A stretch of DNA of 19,157 nucleotides from Pseudomonadota bacterium (GTDB taxonomy: Bacteria > Desulfobacterota > Desulfovibrionia > Desulfovibrionales > Desulfomicrobiaceae): the NCBI GenBank assembly GCA_023393525.1, contig JAEWKZ010000049.1, positions 1-19,157 of the forward strand, written 5' to 3'. A program made the translations under genes and the position numbers. A model generated the notes under the pieces. That model was given only the letters and a program-made list of their open reading frames with translations, was not told the origin of the DNA and made no database searches. This document shows positions 1-6,086 of this stretch, in pieces (the first letter of the stretch is position 1; the number at the start of each line of letters is the position of its first letter).

Positions 1-118
1 CGACAGTGGCCTCCGGCCCCATGCCGCCGATGATTCCAACTATTTTTTCGCGGCTGGCCCGGGAGGTTTCTGGGTCACAGGCCTGCATGTTGCGGTCAGG
101 CTTTGCGGCGAAATTCAT
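1..118 (-). CDS. Aspartate/glutamate racemase family protein (partial, N-terminus only)
   Basis: Only the first 39 codons lie in the window; the gene runs off the left edge. The translation contains KIVGIIGGMGPEATV at residues 25-39, the N-terminal hallmark of the cofactor-independent Asp/Glu/hydantoin racemase superfamily (RacX/YgeA-like amino acid racemases). These enzymes interconvert L- and D-amino acids with two cysteines, which would lie outside the window. The ATG is preceded by an AAAGGA ribosome site about six bases upstream. About 25 residues precede the first strand, which is longer than usual, so the ATG at codon 11 is an alternative start. It lies 100 bp downstream of dcyD on the same strand, so it is probably the third gene of the ridA-dcyD operon. 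Substrate cannot be told from this fragment. Confidence 0.75.
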   Translation of the reverse strand, partial: MNFAAKPDRNMQACDPETSRASREKIVGIIGGMGPEATV

Positions 119-181
119 CTTTTTTCCTTTCTTTTTAGTTCACTATTTCACAAGTGTTCTCAAAAAATTTTATCTTCCGTT

Positions 182-201
182 GGGCGGCCCGCAGGCCACC
201 C
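182..201 (-). terminator. Hairpin between dcyD and the racemase gene (possible weak terminator)
   Basis: On the minus strand GGGTGGCC and GGCCGCCC pair as 8 bp with one G-T wobble around a four-base loop. The nearest T-run (six T) comes only about 13 bases after the stem, so this is not a textbook terminator. It may partly reduce expression of the racemase gene, or protect the 3' end of the ridA-dcyD message. Confidence 0.35.
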
Positions 202-218
202 TCTGGAAGAACAGGAGC

Positions 219-1214
219 TTAGAATGTCTTCTGGTACGCGTACAGGGCAGGCGAACCGCCGGTGTGCAGGAACAGGACATTGGACCCTTCGGGGAAATGT
301 CCCTTGCGCACCAGGTCGATCAGGCCGGCCATGGCTTTGCCCGAGTAGACGGGGTCGAGCAGGATGGCTTCGGTGGAGGCCAGCAGCTTGACCGCCTCGA
401 CCATGGAGTCCGTGGGCAGGGAATAGCCGGGACCGACGTAGCCGTCGAAGCATTCCACCGCTTCCTTGGCGATGGGCGTCGTCACGCCGACGCGCTCGGC
501 AGTGGCTTCGACCAGCTTGTAAACCAGGGCTTCCTGGTCGGCCTTGGTGCGGCTGACGTTGATGCCGGACACGGGGATGCCCGCGTTGTTGCCCTGCATT
601 CCGACCACGATGCCCGCATGGGTTCCGGCGGAGCCGCTGGGAACAACCATGTGGTCGATCTTGATGCCCATGTCGAAGAGCTGCTGCAGGGTTTCCTGTG
701 CGCAGGCGACATAGCCGGTCGCACCGATGGTGTTGGAGGCTCCGCCGGGGATGATGTAAGGGGTCTTGCCCTTGGCCTTGAGCGCATCGGCCACCTTCTG
801 CATTTCGGCCAGCATGTTGGAGCCGCCGGGCACCACGGTGATGCTCTTGACGCCCATCAGGTGGAACAGAAAGTTGTTGCCGGAAGCTTCGGGGCTGTAC
901 GAACCCTTGACGCGCTCTTCGAGCACCAGGTGGCAATCCAGGCCTTCCTTGACCGCCCAGGACAGGGTCAGTCGGCAATGGTTGGACTGAACCGCGCCGC
1001 AGGTGATGACGGTGTCCGCGCCGTTGTCGAGGGCGTCCGCGATGCAGAAGTCCAGTTTGCGGGTCTTGTTGCCGCCGGCGCATCCGGGCAGGAGATCGTC
1101 ACGCTTGATGAAGATGTTGACCTTGCCTCCCAGCGCCTTGGAAAATGCGGGAAGGGCTTCGATGGGGGTCGGGGACGTAACGTATCCGCGACGAGAGAAT
1201 TTTGCCAAATTCAT
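219..1214 (-). CDS. dcyD: D-cysteine desulfhydrase family PLP enzyme
   Basis: The 331-residue protein is of the D-cysteine desulfhydrase/ACC deaminase branch of fold-type II PLP enzymes, at full family length (about 330). It shows IKRDD at residues 36-40, GGNKTRKL with the probable PLP lysine K50, the QSNH motif, SGSAGTHAG (phosphate-cradle loop), and the C-terminal LDPVYSGKAMAGLI and HTGGSPALYAY segments. Known members convert D-cysteine to pyruvate, H2S and ammonia; close relatives are ACC deaminase and L-cysteate sulfo-lyase (CuyA), and sequence alone does not fully separate these. The start ATG has an AGGGAG ribosome site seven bases upstream. It lies 23 bp after ridA, fitting a role in which RidA removes the released 2-aminoacrylate. 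In a sulfate reducer the likely role is D-cysteine detoxification or use as a sulfur/carbon source (inference). Confidence 0.85.
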   Translation of the reverse strand: MNLAKFSRRGYVTSPTPIEALPAFSKALGGKVNIFIKRDDLLPGCAGGNKTRKLDFCIADALDNGADTVITCGAVQSNHCRLTLSWAVKEGLDCHLVLEERVKGSYSPEASGNNFLFHLMGVKSITVVPGGSNMLAEMQKVADALKAKGKTPYIIPGGASNTIGATGYVACAQETLQQLFDMGIKIDHMVVPSGSAGTHAGIVVGMQGNNAGIPVSGINVSRTKADQEALVYKLVEATAERVGVTTPIAKEAVECFDGYVGPGYSLPTDSMVEAVKLLASTEAILLDPVYSGKAMAGLIDLVRKGHFPEGSNVLFLHTGGSPALYAYQKTF

Positions 1215-1237
1215 AACTCAACTCCCTGTGTAAGAAA

Positions 1238-1624
1238 TTATTTAAGAGAAACGACTGCTTCCATTTCGATGTCCGCTCCAAGGGGCAGGGCCGCCACTTG
1301 CACTGCGCTGCGAGCCGGAAACGGGGCGGAAAAATATGTTGCGTAGACCTCGTTCATCTCCTTGAAGTCCTGCAAGTCGGTCAGAAAAACTGTTGTCTTG
1401 ACGACGTCGGCCAACGTGCCGCCGGCTTCCTCGACAATGGCGCGCAGATTCTCAAAAACCTGGCGGGCGCGATTTCCAATGGAGCCTTCGGGCATTTTTC
1501 CCGTCTCCGGATCGATGGGCAGCTGGCCCGATGCGAAAAGCAGATTTCCGGTGATGATCGCCTGGGAATACGGCCCGATTGCGCCAGGCGCCTTTGCTGT
1601 CGAAACACTGTGTTTGTCGGCCAT
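1238..1624 (-). CDS. ridA: RidA family reactive enamine/imine deaminase
   Basis: This 128-residue protein matches the RidA/YjgF/UK114 family in length and motifs: APGAIGPYSQA near the N-terminus, FASGQLPIDP, and FPARSAVQVAALPLGADIEMEAV at the C-terminus with the conserved Arg that holds the substrate carboxylate. RidA hydrolyses 2-aminoacrylate and related enamines/imines to keto acids and ammonia, protecting PLP enzymes. The start at 1624 is chosen because AAGGAG lies eight bases upstream; a longer reading frame continues to 1741 but would run through the operator and lacks a ribosome site. It is the first gene of the operon, followed after 23 bp by dcyD, whose enzyme class produces 2-aminoacrylate. 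The 5' leader is about 100 nt and contains one of the two operator palindromes. Confidence 0.93.
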   Translation of the reverse strand: MADKHSVSTAKAPGAIGPYSQAIITGNLLFASGQLPIDPETGKMPEGSIGNRARQVFENLRAIVEEAGGTLADVVKTTVFLTDLQDFKEMNEVYATYFSAPFPARSAVQVAALPLGADIEMEAVVSLK

Positions 1625-1660
1625 AAGCGAATCTCCTTGATCGTCGTTTGAGTAATGTCG

Positions 1661-1672
1661 AATGTCGACATT
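1661..1672. promoter_or_regulatory. Operator palindrome (copy 2, in ridA leader)
   Basis: A perfect 12-bp palindrome, AATGTCGACATT, lies in the untranslated leader about 37 bp before the ridA start. A further half-site AATGTCG lies directly next to it at 1654-1660. The same palindrome recurs at 1765-1776, with centres exactly 104 bp apart, about ten turns of B-DNA. The pair brackets the ridA promoter. The binding protein is not encoded in the window. The GT-N2-AC core recalls GntR-family sites, but that is only a guess. Confidence 0.6.
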
Positions 1673-1731
1673 TAGGGCGAATTTTTTTCCACGTCTGCAT
1701 GTGTGACGCTGAATTTTGTGTTTGCGATCCC

Positions 1732-1760
1732 AGATAACCAAGTCCGTTTCTTTGTGTCAA
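1732..1760 (-). promoter_or_regulatory. Sigma70-type promoter of the ridA operon
   Basis: On the minus strand TTGACA (1755-1760) is followed by a 17-bp spacer and TTATCT (1732-1737): a consensus -35, ideal spacing and a good -10. Transcription would start near 1725, giving a leader of about 100 nt before ridA. The promoter sits between the two operator palindromes, with the upstream one ending four bases before the -35 box. Confidence 0.75.
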
Positions 1761-1763
1761 TAA

Positions 1764-1777
1764 AAATGTCGACATTT
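1764..1777. promoter_or_regulatory. Operator palindrome (copy 1, upstream of the -35 box)
   Basis: The 14-bp perfect palindrome AAATGTCGACATTT is centred about 45 bp upstream of the predicted ridA transcription start. It shares its 12-bp core with the copy at 1661-1672. This placement suits either an activator contacting RNA polymerase or a repressor that loops to the downstream copy. Confidence 0.6.
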
Positions 1778-2001
1778 GAATGTTTAATTTTTAAGACTGT
1801 CACGAAGCCGGTTATTCAAAAGAAAAGCGGAGATGGTTTCCTGGGCCTGGCAATGCTCAGGACAGGCGCGGGATTGAACGACAGGGCTCTTTCATGTCCG
1901 GGCAGCGGCCACCGATGATCCGCGAATCCCCGGTCGGGTGCGCGGCATGTTCCGGTTCCCGGGAGATCAGGCGGTGGAGATTTTGCTGCGGATAAGGGTG
2001 A

Positions 2002-2020
2002 AATCCGGTAAAATCGGATT
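2002..2020. promoter_or_regulatory. Inverted repeat AATCCG-N7-CGGATT, possible upstream activator site
   Basis: A 6-bp inverted repeat with a 7-bp spacer lies about 128 bp upstream of the predicted start from the sigma54-like promoter at 2113-2130. That is the usual distance range for enhancer sites bound by sigma54 activators. It is a short repeat and could be chance. The rest of the gene-free stretch 1778-2253 shows no convincing ORF or RNA gene. Confidence 0.25.
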
Positions 2021-2112
2021 ATGTTGCCGGTACCCACCGCGACCATGACGAGCGTGATGCCCCGGAAAGCAAGACTGGCAACACTTTTCGTTTTAAAGCC
2101 GGATATGTCGGC

Positions 2113-2130
2113 TTGGCACGCGGCTTGAAA
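2113..2130 (+). promoter_or_regulatory. Candidate sigma54 promoter upstream of the exported orphan gene
   Basis: TTGGCACG is followed by four bases and TTGAA, matching the sigma54 consensus YTGGCACG-N4-TTGCW except for A in place of C in the -12 GC pair. The GG element and the -12 G keep the required spacing. The start would be near 2140, leaving a leader of about 115 nt before the gene at 2254. No better sigma70 promoter is visible there. The altered -12 C is the main weakness. Confidence 0.4.
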
Positions 2131-2157
2131 CACATCAGGTTCCCACCGGTGCGCGTT

Positions 2158-2175
2158 TCGAACCTGCCTGTTCGA
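2158..2175. promoter_or_regulatory. Inverted repeat TCGAAC-N6-GTTCGA in the leader of the 2254 gene
   Basis: A perfect 6-bp inverted repeat with a 6-bp spacer lies about 20-35 bp downstream of the predicted sigma54 start. It could be an operator or a small RNA stem. There is no independent support. Confidence 0.25.
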
Positions 2176-2253
2176 TCAGCCGTCGCAGCGTCGAGGATAG
2201 CCTTCGCAGCCGTTTTGGCTTACGGTTTTCAATAAACGAGAGGAGGGGATGCA

Positions 2254-2685
2254 ATGATTCGATCACAGCTGAAGATGCGCGGGTGCATCGTCGCATCCAT
2301 CGTCATGGTCGTACTGTTGGCCGCGTTCACGGCTTTGGCGAGCACTGGCCTGGCCGATGAGGACATCGTCATTGTGGCCAGGAATTATCTCTCCATTGAG
2401 GCCATTTCGGGCACCGGCGTGGTCATCGGCAGCAGGAAGGGGCTTTTCGAGCCGGAGGAATTCAAGGGGATAAAAGGGACTGCCGTCCTGATGTTCATGT
2501 ACAACAGGATTTCACGGGACAAGTGTGTCAGCCTGCTCACCAACCTCTATGGCAAGGAGCAGGCTCAGGTTGAGCCGATGGTCGACCATGTCCTGGCCTT
2601 TCTGAAAGACAAGGATTTGCTGCTGAAAAGCAAGTACCCGAACCCTTCGCGCAATTACGGGATGAACAAGTTCCGGGAAGAGTGA
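2254..2685 (+). CDS. Small exported protein of unknown function (possibly PqqD-like)
   Basis: This 143-residue protein has a strong ribosome site (GAGGAGGGG) just upstream of the ATG and an N-terminal signal peptide: basic start, hydrophobic core at about residues 11-30, and likely cleavage near ALAST or GLA-DE (residues 28-35). The mature part of about 110 residues has no transmembrane segment or cysteine. I do not recognise the family firmly. The pattern of a hydrophobic strand, then GTAVLMFMYNRIS, a helix, YGKEQAQVEPMVDHVLAFLKDKDLL and a basic tail resembles the PqqD-type winged-helix fold, which binds peptides, but PqqD domains are normally cytoplasmic, so this is tentative. It is a single-gene unit between the ridA operon promoter and tRNA-Arg, possibly sigma54-driven. 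Confidence 0.8.
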   Translation: MIRSQLKMRGCIVASIVMVVLLAAFTALASTGLADEDIVIVARNYLSIEAISGTGVVIGSRKGLFEPEEFKGIKGTAVLMFMYNRISRDKCVSLLTNLYGKEQAQVEPMVDHVLAFLKDKDLLLKSKYPNPSRNYGMNKFREE

Positions 2686-2740
2686 TTTCGGTTGCTCCAC
2701 CGTTGGCCGTGCTTTCCCCGCTGCGAGGGCGGTCAGCTTT

Positions 2741-2758
2741 CCGGTTGTCCGGTTTTTT
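2741..2758 (+). terminator. Weak terminator after the exported orphan gene
   Basis: CCGG-TTGT-CCGG forms a 4-bp stem directly followed by six T, 55 bp after the stop codon at 2685. The U-tract is good but the stem is very short. The rest of the gap to 2966 (about 210 bp) shows only a short GACGG/CCGTC hairpin at 2872-2885 and no convincing gene. Confidence 0.35.
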
Positions 2759-2956
2759 CGGATTGAACTGCATGATTTCGCGCGTCAGAGCTCGGATGCG
2801 CGTCTGGCTTCCGGATCGCATGCACAGATCCTTCCCCTGCTTGCCGCCGCCACGGGCCTGGCCGGCTGTCCGACGGAACCCCGTCCAGCCTGGCCAGGGG
2901 GTGCAAATCCAGATTCTGGTTCTGAGTGCTGGGAATAATGCCGGGAAAAGAATTTT

Positions 2957-2996
2957 TCAAAAGAAGAAGGGGCTGGATTTTTACATCCAACCCCTT
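2957..2996 (-). terminator. Rho-independent terminator of tRNA-Arg
   Basis: On the minus strand, nine bases after the tRNA CCA end, AAGGGGTTGGAT pairs with ATCCAGCCCCTT (12 bp with one G-U wobble, six-base loop, 2967-2996). A T-rich tail CTTCTTTT follows. On the plus strand the wobble becomes a C-A mismatch, so the structure works best for the tRNA direction. Confidence 0.8.
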
Positions 2997-3005
2997 GTTT
3001 TCTTG

Positions 3006-3082
3006 TGGCGCGCCAGGGAGGACTCGAACCCCCGACCGATTGCTTAGAAGGCAATTGCTCTATCCGCCTGAGCTACTGGCGC
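3006..3082 (-). tRNA. tRNA-Arg (anticodon UCU), CCA end encoded
   Basis: The minus strand folds into a full cloverleaf. The acceptor stem is GCGCCAG/CTGGCGC, followed by discriminator G and an encoded CCA. The D-arm is GCTC/GAGC. The anticodon loop CTTCTAA sits on an ATTGC/GCAAT stem and gives anticodon TCT, which reads AGA/AGG arginine codons, rare in this GC-rich genome. The T-arm GGGGG-TTCGAGT-CCTCC has one wobble. It is a single-gene transcript with its own promoter-like sequence and terminator. I see no integrase or repeated 3' end nearby that would mark an integration site. Confidence 0.97.
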
Positions 3083-3098
3083 GCATATGAGGAAAGCC

Positions 3099-3127
3099 TT
3101 GTTATTCAAGGGTTCCGTGGGCGTCAA
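3099..3127 (-). promoter_or_regulatory. Probable promoter of tRNA-Arg
   Basis: On the minus strand TTGACG (3122-3127), a 17-bp spacer and TAACAA (3099-3104) lie about 17 bp upstream of the mature tRNA 5' end. The -35 is five of six and the -10 three of six. Position and spacing fit a tRNA promoter. Confidence 0.5.
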
Positions 3128-3301
3128 GTGTTTTGTGGGGCTAGGCGCTTGCTGGGGCGGTTTTGCAGCGTCCGCCGCCTTGGCGTCTGGTCGCGGCTGG
3201 GGTGTTGGAAGACGGAGCGCCGGGCTTTTTCTGTTGCTCATGACGCGGGAACCCTCTATGAATTCTCTCCGGATTACGGCGGCTTCCTGTGCCGCCGGTT
3301 G

Positions 3302-3330
3302 TTGCTTGCCTCTTTTTTCGCACTTTATTT
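3302..3330 (+). promoter_or_regulatory. Possible promoter just before folC
   Basis: TTGCTT, a 17-bp spacer and TTATTT lie just ahead of the folC ATG at 3344, which would leave a leader of under ten bases. A GGCGGC/GCCGCC stem (3278-3296) precedes it. The remaining bases between the tRNA and folC hold reading frames with no family features. Weak; the true promoter may lie further upstream. Confidence 0.25.
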
Positions 3331-3343
3331 CCGCCGAGCATTC

Positions 3344-4561
3344 ATGACCTTCGCCACCTTTGCCGAATTCGAGGCCCATCTGGACGGCCTGGGCCTGTTC
3401 TCCATGCAGCTGGGCCTTTCGCGCATGCACGCGGCCCTTGGACTCATGGGGCTTGAGCGTCTGCCCGGGGTCGTGGCCCATGTGGTCGGCACCAACGGCA
3501 AGGGCTCCACGTCCGGGTTTCTGGAGGCCCTGGCCCGGGCCCATGGCCTGGCCACCGGGCTCTACAACTCGCCGCATCTGGTCAGCGTGCGCGAACGCAT
3601 CCGGGTGGGCGGGCGCATGCTTACCGAGGACGAGTGGCTGCGAGCCGCCAACGCGGTCATGGACAGGTGCGCAGGCGTGGGGCTGACCTATTTCGAGCTG
3701 TTGACCGTCATGGCCATGCACATCTTCGCTCAGGCGAAACTCGACCTGATCGTGCTCGAAGCCGGCCTGGGCGGCACTCACGACGCGACCTGCGCCGTTC
3801 CGGCCGATCTTGCGGTCCTGACCCCGGTGGGGCTCGATCACGAACACGTCCTGGGCCCGGATCTGGTCGACATCGCCCGCGACAAGGCCGGGGCCCTGGG
3901 GCGCTGTGCTGCCGTGACCGGCGCGCAGATTCCTCAAGCGCTCGAGATTTTCCGCCGGGCCGGGGCAAGGTGGCCGTTCATGGAACTGGATGCCTGCCGC
4001 GTTCCCGAGGGATTTCAATTTTCCGCGCGCGACATGCTTCTGACCCCCGCGTCCCTGCCCGGACACCCTCCGTACCAGCTCGCCAACGCGGCCCTGGCCG
4101 CCCTGGCCTGGAGCCATCTCGCCTGGGCGCGGGACTGGCAATTTGATGCGTCCCTGTGTACACAAGTCCTTGGCAGGACGCGGTTTTCCGGGCGGTTTTG
4201 CCGTCATGGCCGGATTCTGGTGGACGGCGCCCACAACCCCATGGGCCTGGACGCCCTGTGCGAGGCCCTGGAAGGCAGCGGAGAGCGTTTCGACCTGCTC
4301 GTTTTCCAGGCCATGCGCGACAAGACCCTGGAGCCAGCCATCCTGCGCCGCCTGCAAGCCCTGGCGGACAAGGTCGTCATCCCCGCCCTGTCGCTCGAAC
4401 GCGCCTTCGAGGCCCGCGAGCTGGCGGCGCGGTTCGGTCCCGGAGCCTCGACGGCGCAGGACTTGAAAACGGCTCTGGCCGGGGAGGGCACGGTGCTGCT
4501 GTGCGGCTCCCTGTACCTGGTCGGGGCCTATTACGAACTTTATCCGGAACAGCTATTCTAG
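3344..4561 (+). CDS. folC: Bifunctional folylpolyglutamate/dihydrofolate synthase
   Basis: The 405-residue protein is an ATP-dependent Mur-ligase-family enzyme that joins glutamate to dihydropteroate and/or tetrahydrofolate. It has the P-loop GTNGKGS at residues 49-55, the LYNSPHLVSVRERI folate-binding segment, EAGLGGTHDAT, the LTPVGLDHEHVLG metal/Mur motif, and DGAHNP at 294-299 opening the C-terminal domain. The length is slightly below the usual 420-430. The ATG at 3344 is chosen because homology begins there, although it lacks a clear ribosome site; the open frame continues upstream to 3005 through the tRNA antisense, which is not credible coding. Whether both activities are present cannot be told. 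It ends ten bases before selA and probably leads the folC-selA-hisC-cmk run. Confidence 0.93.
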   Translation: MTFATFAEFEAHLDGLGLFSMQLGLSRMHAALGLMGLERLPGVVAHVVGTNGKGSTSGFLEALARAHGLATGLYNSPHLVSVRERIRVGGRMLTEDEWLRAANAVMDRCAGVGLTYFELLTVMAMHIFAQAKLDLIVLEAGLGGTHDATCAVPADLAVLTPVGLDHEHVLGPDLVDIARDKAGALGRCAAVTGAQIPQALEIFRRAGARWPFMELDACRVPEGFQFSARDMLLTPASLPGHPPYQLANAALAALAWSHLAWARDWQFDASLCTQVLGRTRFSGRFCRHGRILVDGAHNPMGLDALCEALEGSGERFDLLVFQAMRDKTLEPAILRRLQALADKVVIPALSLERAFEARELAARFGPGASTAQDLKTALAGEGTVLLCGSLYLVGAYYELYPEQLF

Positions 4562-4570
4562 GGAGGTCCG

Positions 4571-5977
4571 GTGTCTTCTCTTTTCAGGCATATTCCTTCC
4601 GTGGACCGTTTTCTTCAGGAACTGGAGGGGAATGATTCCCTGGCCGGGCTGCCGCGCCAGTTGCTCAAGGATCTGCTGGCCGAGTTTCTGGACCTGTGCC
4701 GAGAGGAAATCCGCGCCGGGGTCATCACGAACGAAAATCTCCTGGCCTTGGACGTCCTGGCCGCCAGGGCCGGGGCCTACGTCCGGGCGCGCTCCCGGCC
4801 CCATTTCCGGCGGGTGGTCAACGCCACGGGCGTGGTCATCCACACCAACCTGGGCCGCTCCATCCTGGCCGAGGAGGCCGTGGCCGCCGTGGCCGAGGGC
4901 TGTCGCCACTACTCCAATCTGGAGATGGATCTGGCCACGGGCCAGCGCGGCAGCCGCTATTCCCACGTGGAGAAGCTTTTGTGCCGCCTGACCGGGGCCG
5001 AGGCGGGGCTGGTGGTCAACAACAACGCCGCCGCCGTGCTGCTGGTCCTCGACACCCTGGCCAAGGGCCGCGAGGTCGTGGTTTCGCGCGGGCAACTTGT
5101 GGAGATCGGCGGGTCGTTTCGCATCCCCGAGGTCATGAAGAAGAGCGGGGCGGTGCTGCGCGAGGTCGGGGCCACCAACCGCACCCACCTGCGCGACTAC
5201 GAGGAGGCCATCGGCGCGGACACGGCCATGCTCATGAAGGTGCACACCTCAAACTACCGCATCATCGGCTTCCACAAGGAAGTGGACCTGGCCGAACTGG
5301 TGACCCTGGGGCGTGAGAAGGGGCTGCCGGTCTACGAGGATCTGGGCAGCGGCAATCTTTTCGACTTCTCCTCCTACGGCTTCATGCCCGAGCCCACGGT
5401 GCAGCAGGTCTTGAAAACCGGGGTGGACGTGGTCACCTTCAGCGGCGACAAGCTGTTGGGCGGCCCCCAGGCCGGAGTCATCGTCGGGCGCGCCGAGCAC
5501 ATCGCGCGCATCAAGAAGAACCAGCTGAACCGCGCCCTGCGCATCGACAAGATGACCCTGGCCGCCCTGGAGGCGACCCTGCGCCTGTACCTCGACCCCG
5601 AGCAGGCCCGGCGCAGGGTACCGACCCTGGCCATGATCACGGCCGGGCGGGAAGAGCTGCTGGGCCGGGCCAGGAGCCTGAAGCGCAGGCTGGCAAGCGT
5701 TCTCGGCGGCCTGGCCGTGGTGAGCCTGAGGCCCGGACACTCGCGCGTGGGCGGGGGCTCCTTCCCGGAGCAGGACCTGCCGACGACGCTTGTGTGCGTC
5801 GTGCCCGCGGGCATGGACGTGGAGTCTTTGCGCCAGGGGCTTTTGGCCACGAAGATCCCGCTGATCGGGCGGGTCGAGGACGGTGCGTTCTGTCTTGATC
5901 CGCGCACGCTTGCGGCGCAGGAATACGGACTGGCGGCCGAAGCCTTGAAGGCGGTGTTGACCGGGACGGCGGACTGA
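4571..5977 (+). CDS. selA: L-seryl-tRNA(Sec) selenium transferase (selenocysteine synthase)
   Basis: SelA is a PLP enzyme that converts Ser-tRNA(Sec) to Sec-tRNA(Sec) with selenophosphate, as a large cytosolic ring oligomer. The 468-residue length is typical. Visible landmarks are the N-terminal LFRHIPSVDRFL, NATGVVIHTNLGRS at residues 84-97, YSNLEMDLATGQRGSRY, the NNNAAAV segment, EDLGSGNLFD, and SGDKLLGGPQAG with the PLP lysine K294. The start is GTG, with GGGAGG four bases upstream and ten bases after the folC stop. selB, selC and selD are not in the window, so they must lie elsewhere if the pathway is complete. Presence of SelA indicates that the organism makes selenoproteins, consistent with Sec-containing formate dehydrogenases and hydrogenases known in sulfate reducers. 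The 109-bp gap to hisC holds only a weak GGCG/CGCC stem. Confidence 0.97.
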   Translation: MSSLFRHIPSVDRFLQELEGNDSLAGLPRQLLKDLLAEFLDLCREEIRAGVITNENLLALDVLAARAGAYVRARSRPHFRRVVNATGVVIHTNLGRSILAEEAVAAVAEGCRHYSNLEMDLATGQRGSRYSHVEKLLCRLTGAEAGLVVNNNAAAVLLVLDTLAKGREVVVSRGQLVEIGGSFRIPEVMKKSGAVLREVGATNRTHLRDYEEAIGADTAMLMKVHTSNYRIIGFHKEVDLAELVTLGREKGLPVYEDLGSGNLFDFSSYGFMPEPTVQQVLKTGVDVVTFSGDKLLGGPQAGVIVGRAEHIARIKKNQLNRALRIDKMTLAALEATLRLYLDPEQARRRVPTLAMITAGREELLGRARSLKRRLASVLGGLAVVSLRPGHSRVGGGSFPEQDLPTTLVCVVPAGMDVESLRQGLLATKIPLIGRVEDGAFCLDPRTLAAQEYGLAAEALKAVLTGTAD

Positions 5978-6086
5978 ATGTCGACGACGCGGACATCCCG
6001 GCGTACAGACGCCGATGGGGTGTCGGGAGTTCCTCTTGAACAAACATCGCGCCTTTCCAATCCGGAGCGCGCATGAAGGAGAATAT

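Noticed and set aside
6..1346. Long plus-strand ORF over the dcyD/ridA region (446 residues)
   Set aside because: It is antisense to two well-supported genes and its translation has low-complexity Gly/Val/Asp-rich composition typical of GC-rich shadows, with no family features.
1816..2133. Minus-strand ORF of 105 residues in the gap upstream of ridA
   Set aside because: No ribosome site, unusual Pro/Arg-rich composition and no motif; it also overlaps the candidate sigma54 promoter.
2254..3082. Possible integrated element at the tRNA-Arg 3' end
   Set aside because: No integrase, no repeat of the tRNA 3' end and no mobile-element gene is visible; the region is only sparse in genes.
3087..3347. 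Plus-strand ORF of 86 residues ahead of folC
   Set aside because: It starts in the tRNA promoter region, has no ribosome site and no family features; the folC frame and its leader explain the region.
3044..4357. Long minus-strand ORF opposite folC (437 residues)
   Set aside because: It runs antisense through the folC coding region and the tRNA; its composition is typical of a shadow frame.
5976..5985. AATGTCGACG at the selA-hisC junction, similar to the ridA operator
   Set aside because: Only one half and the core match (nine of twelve bases), it overlaps the selA stop region, and there is no second copy nearby.
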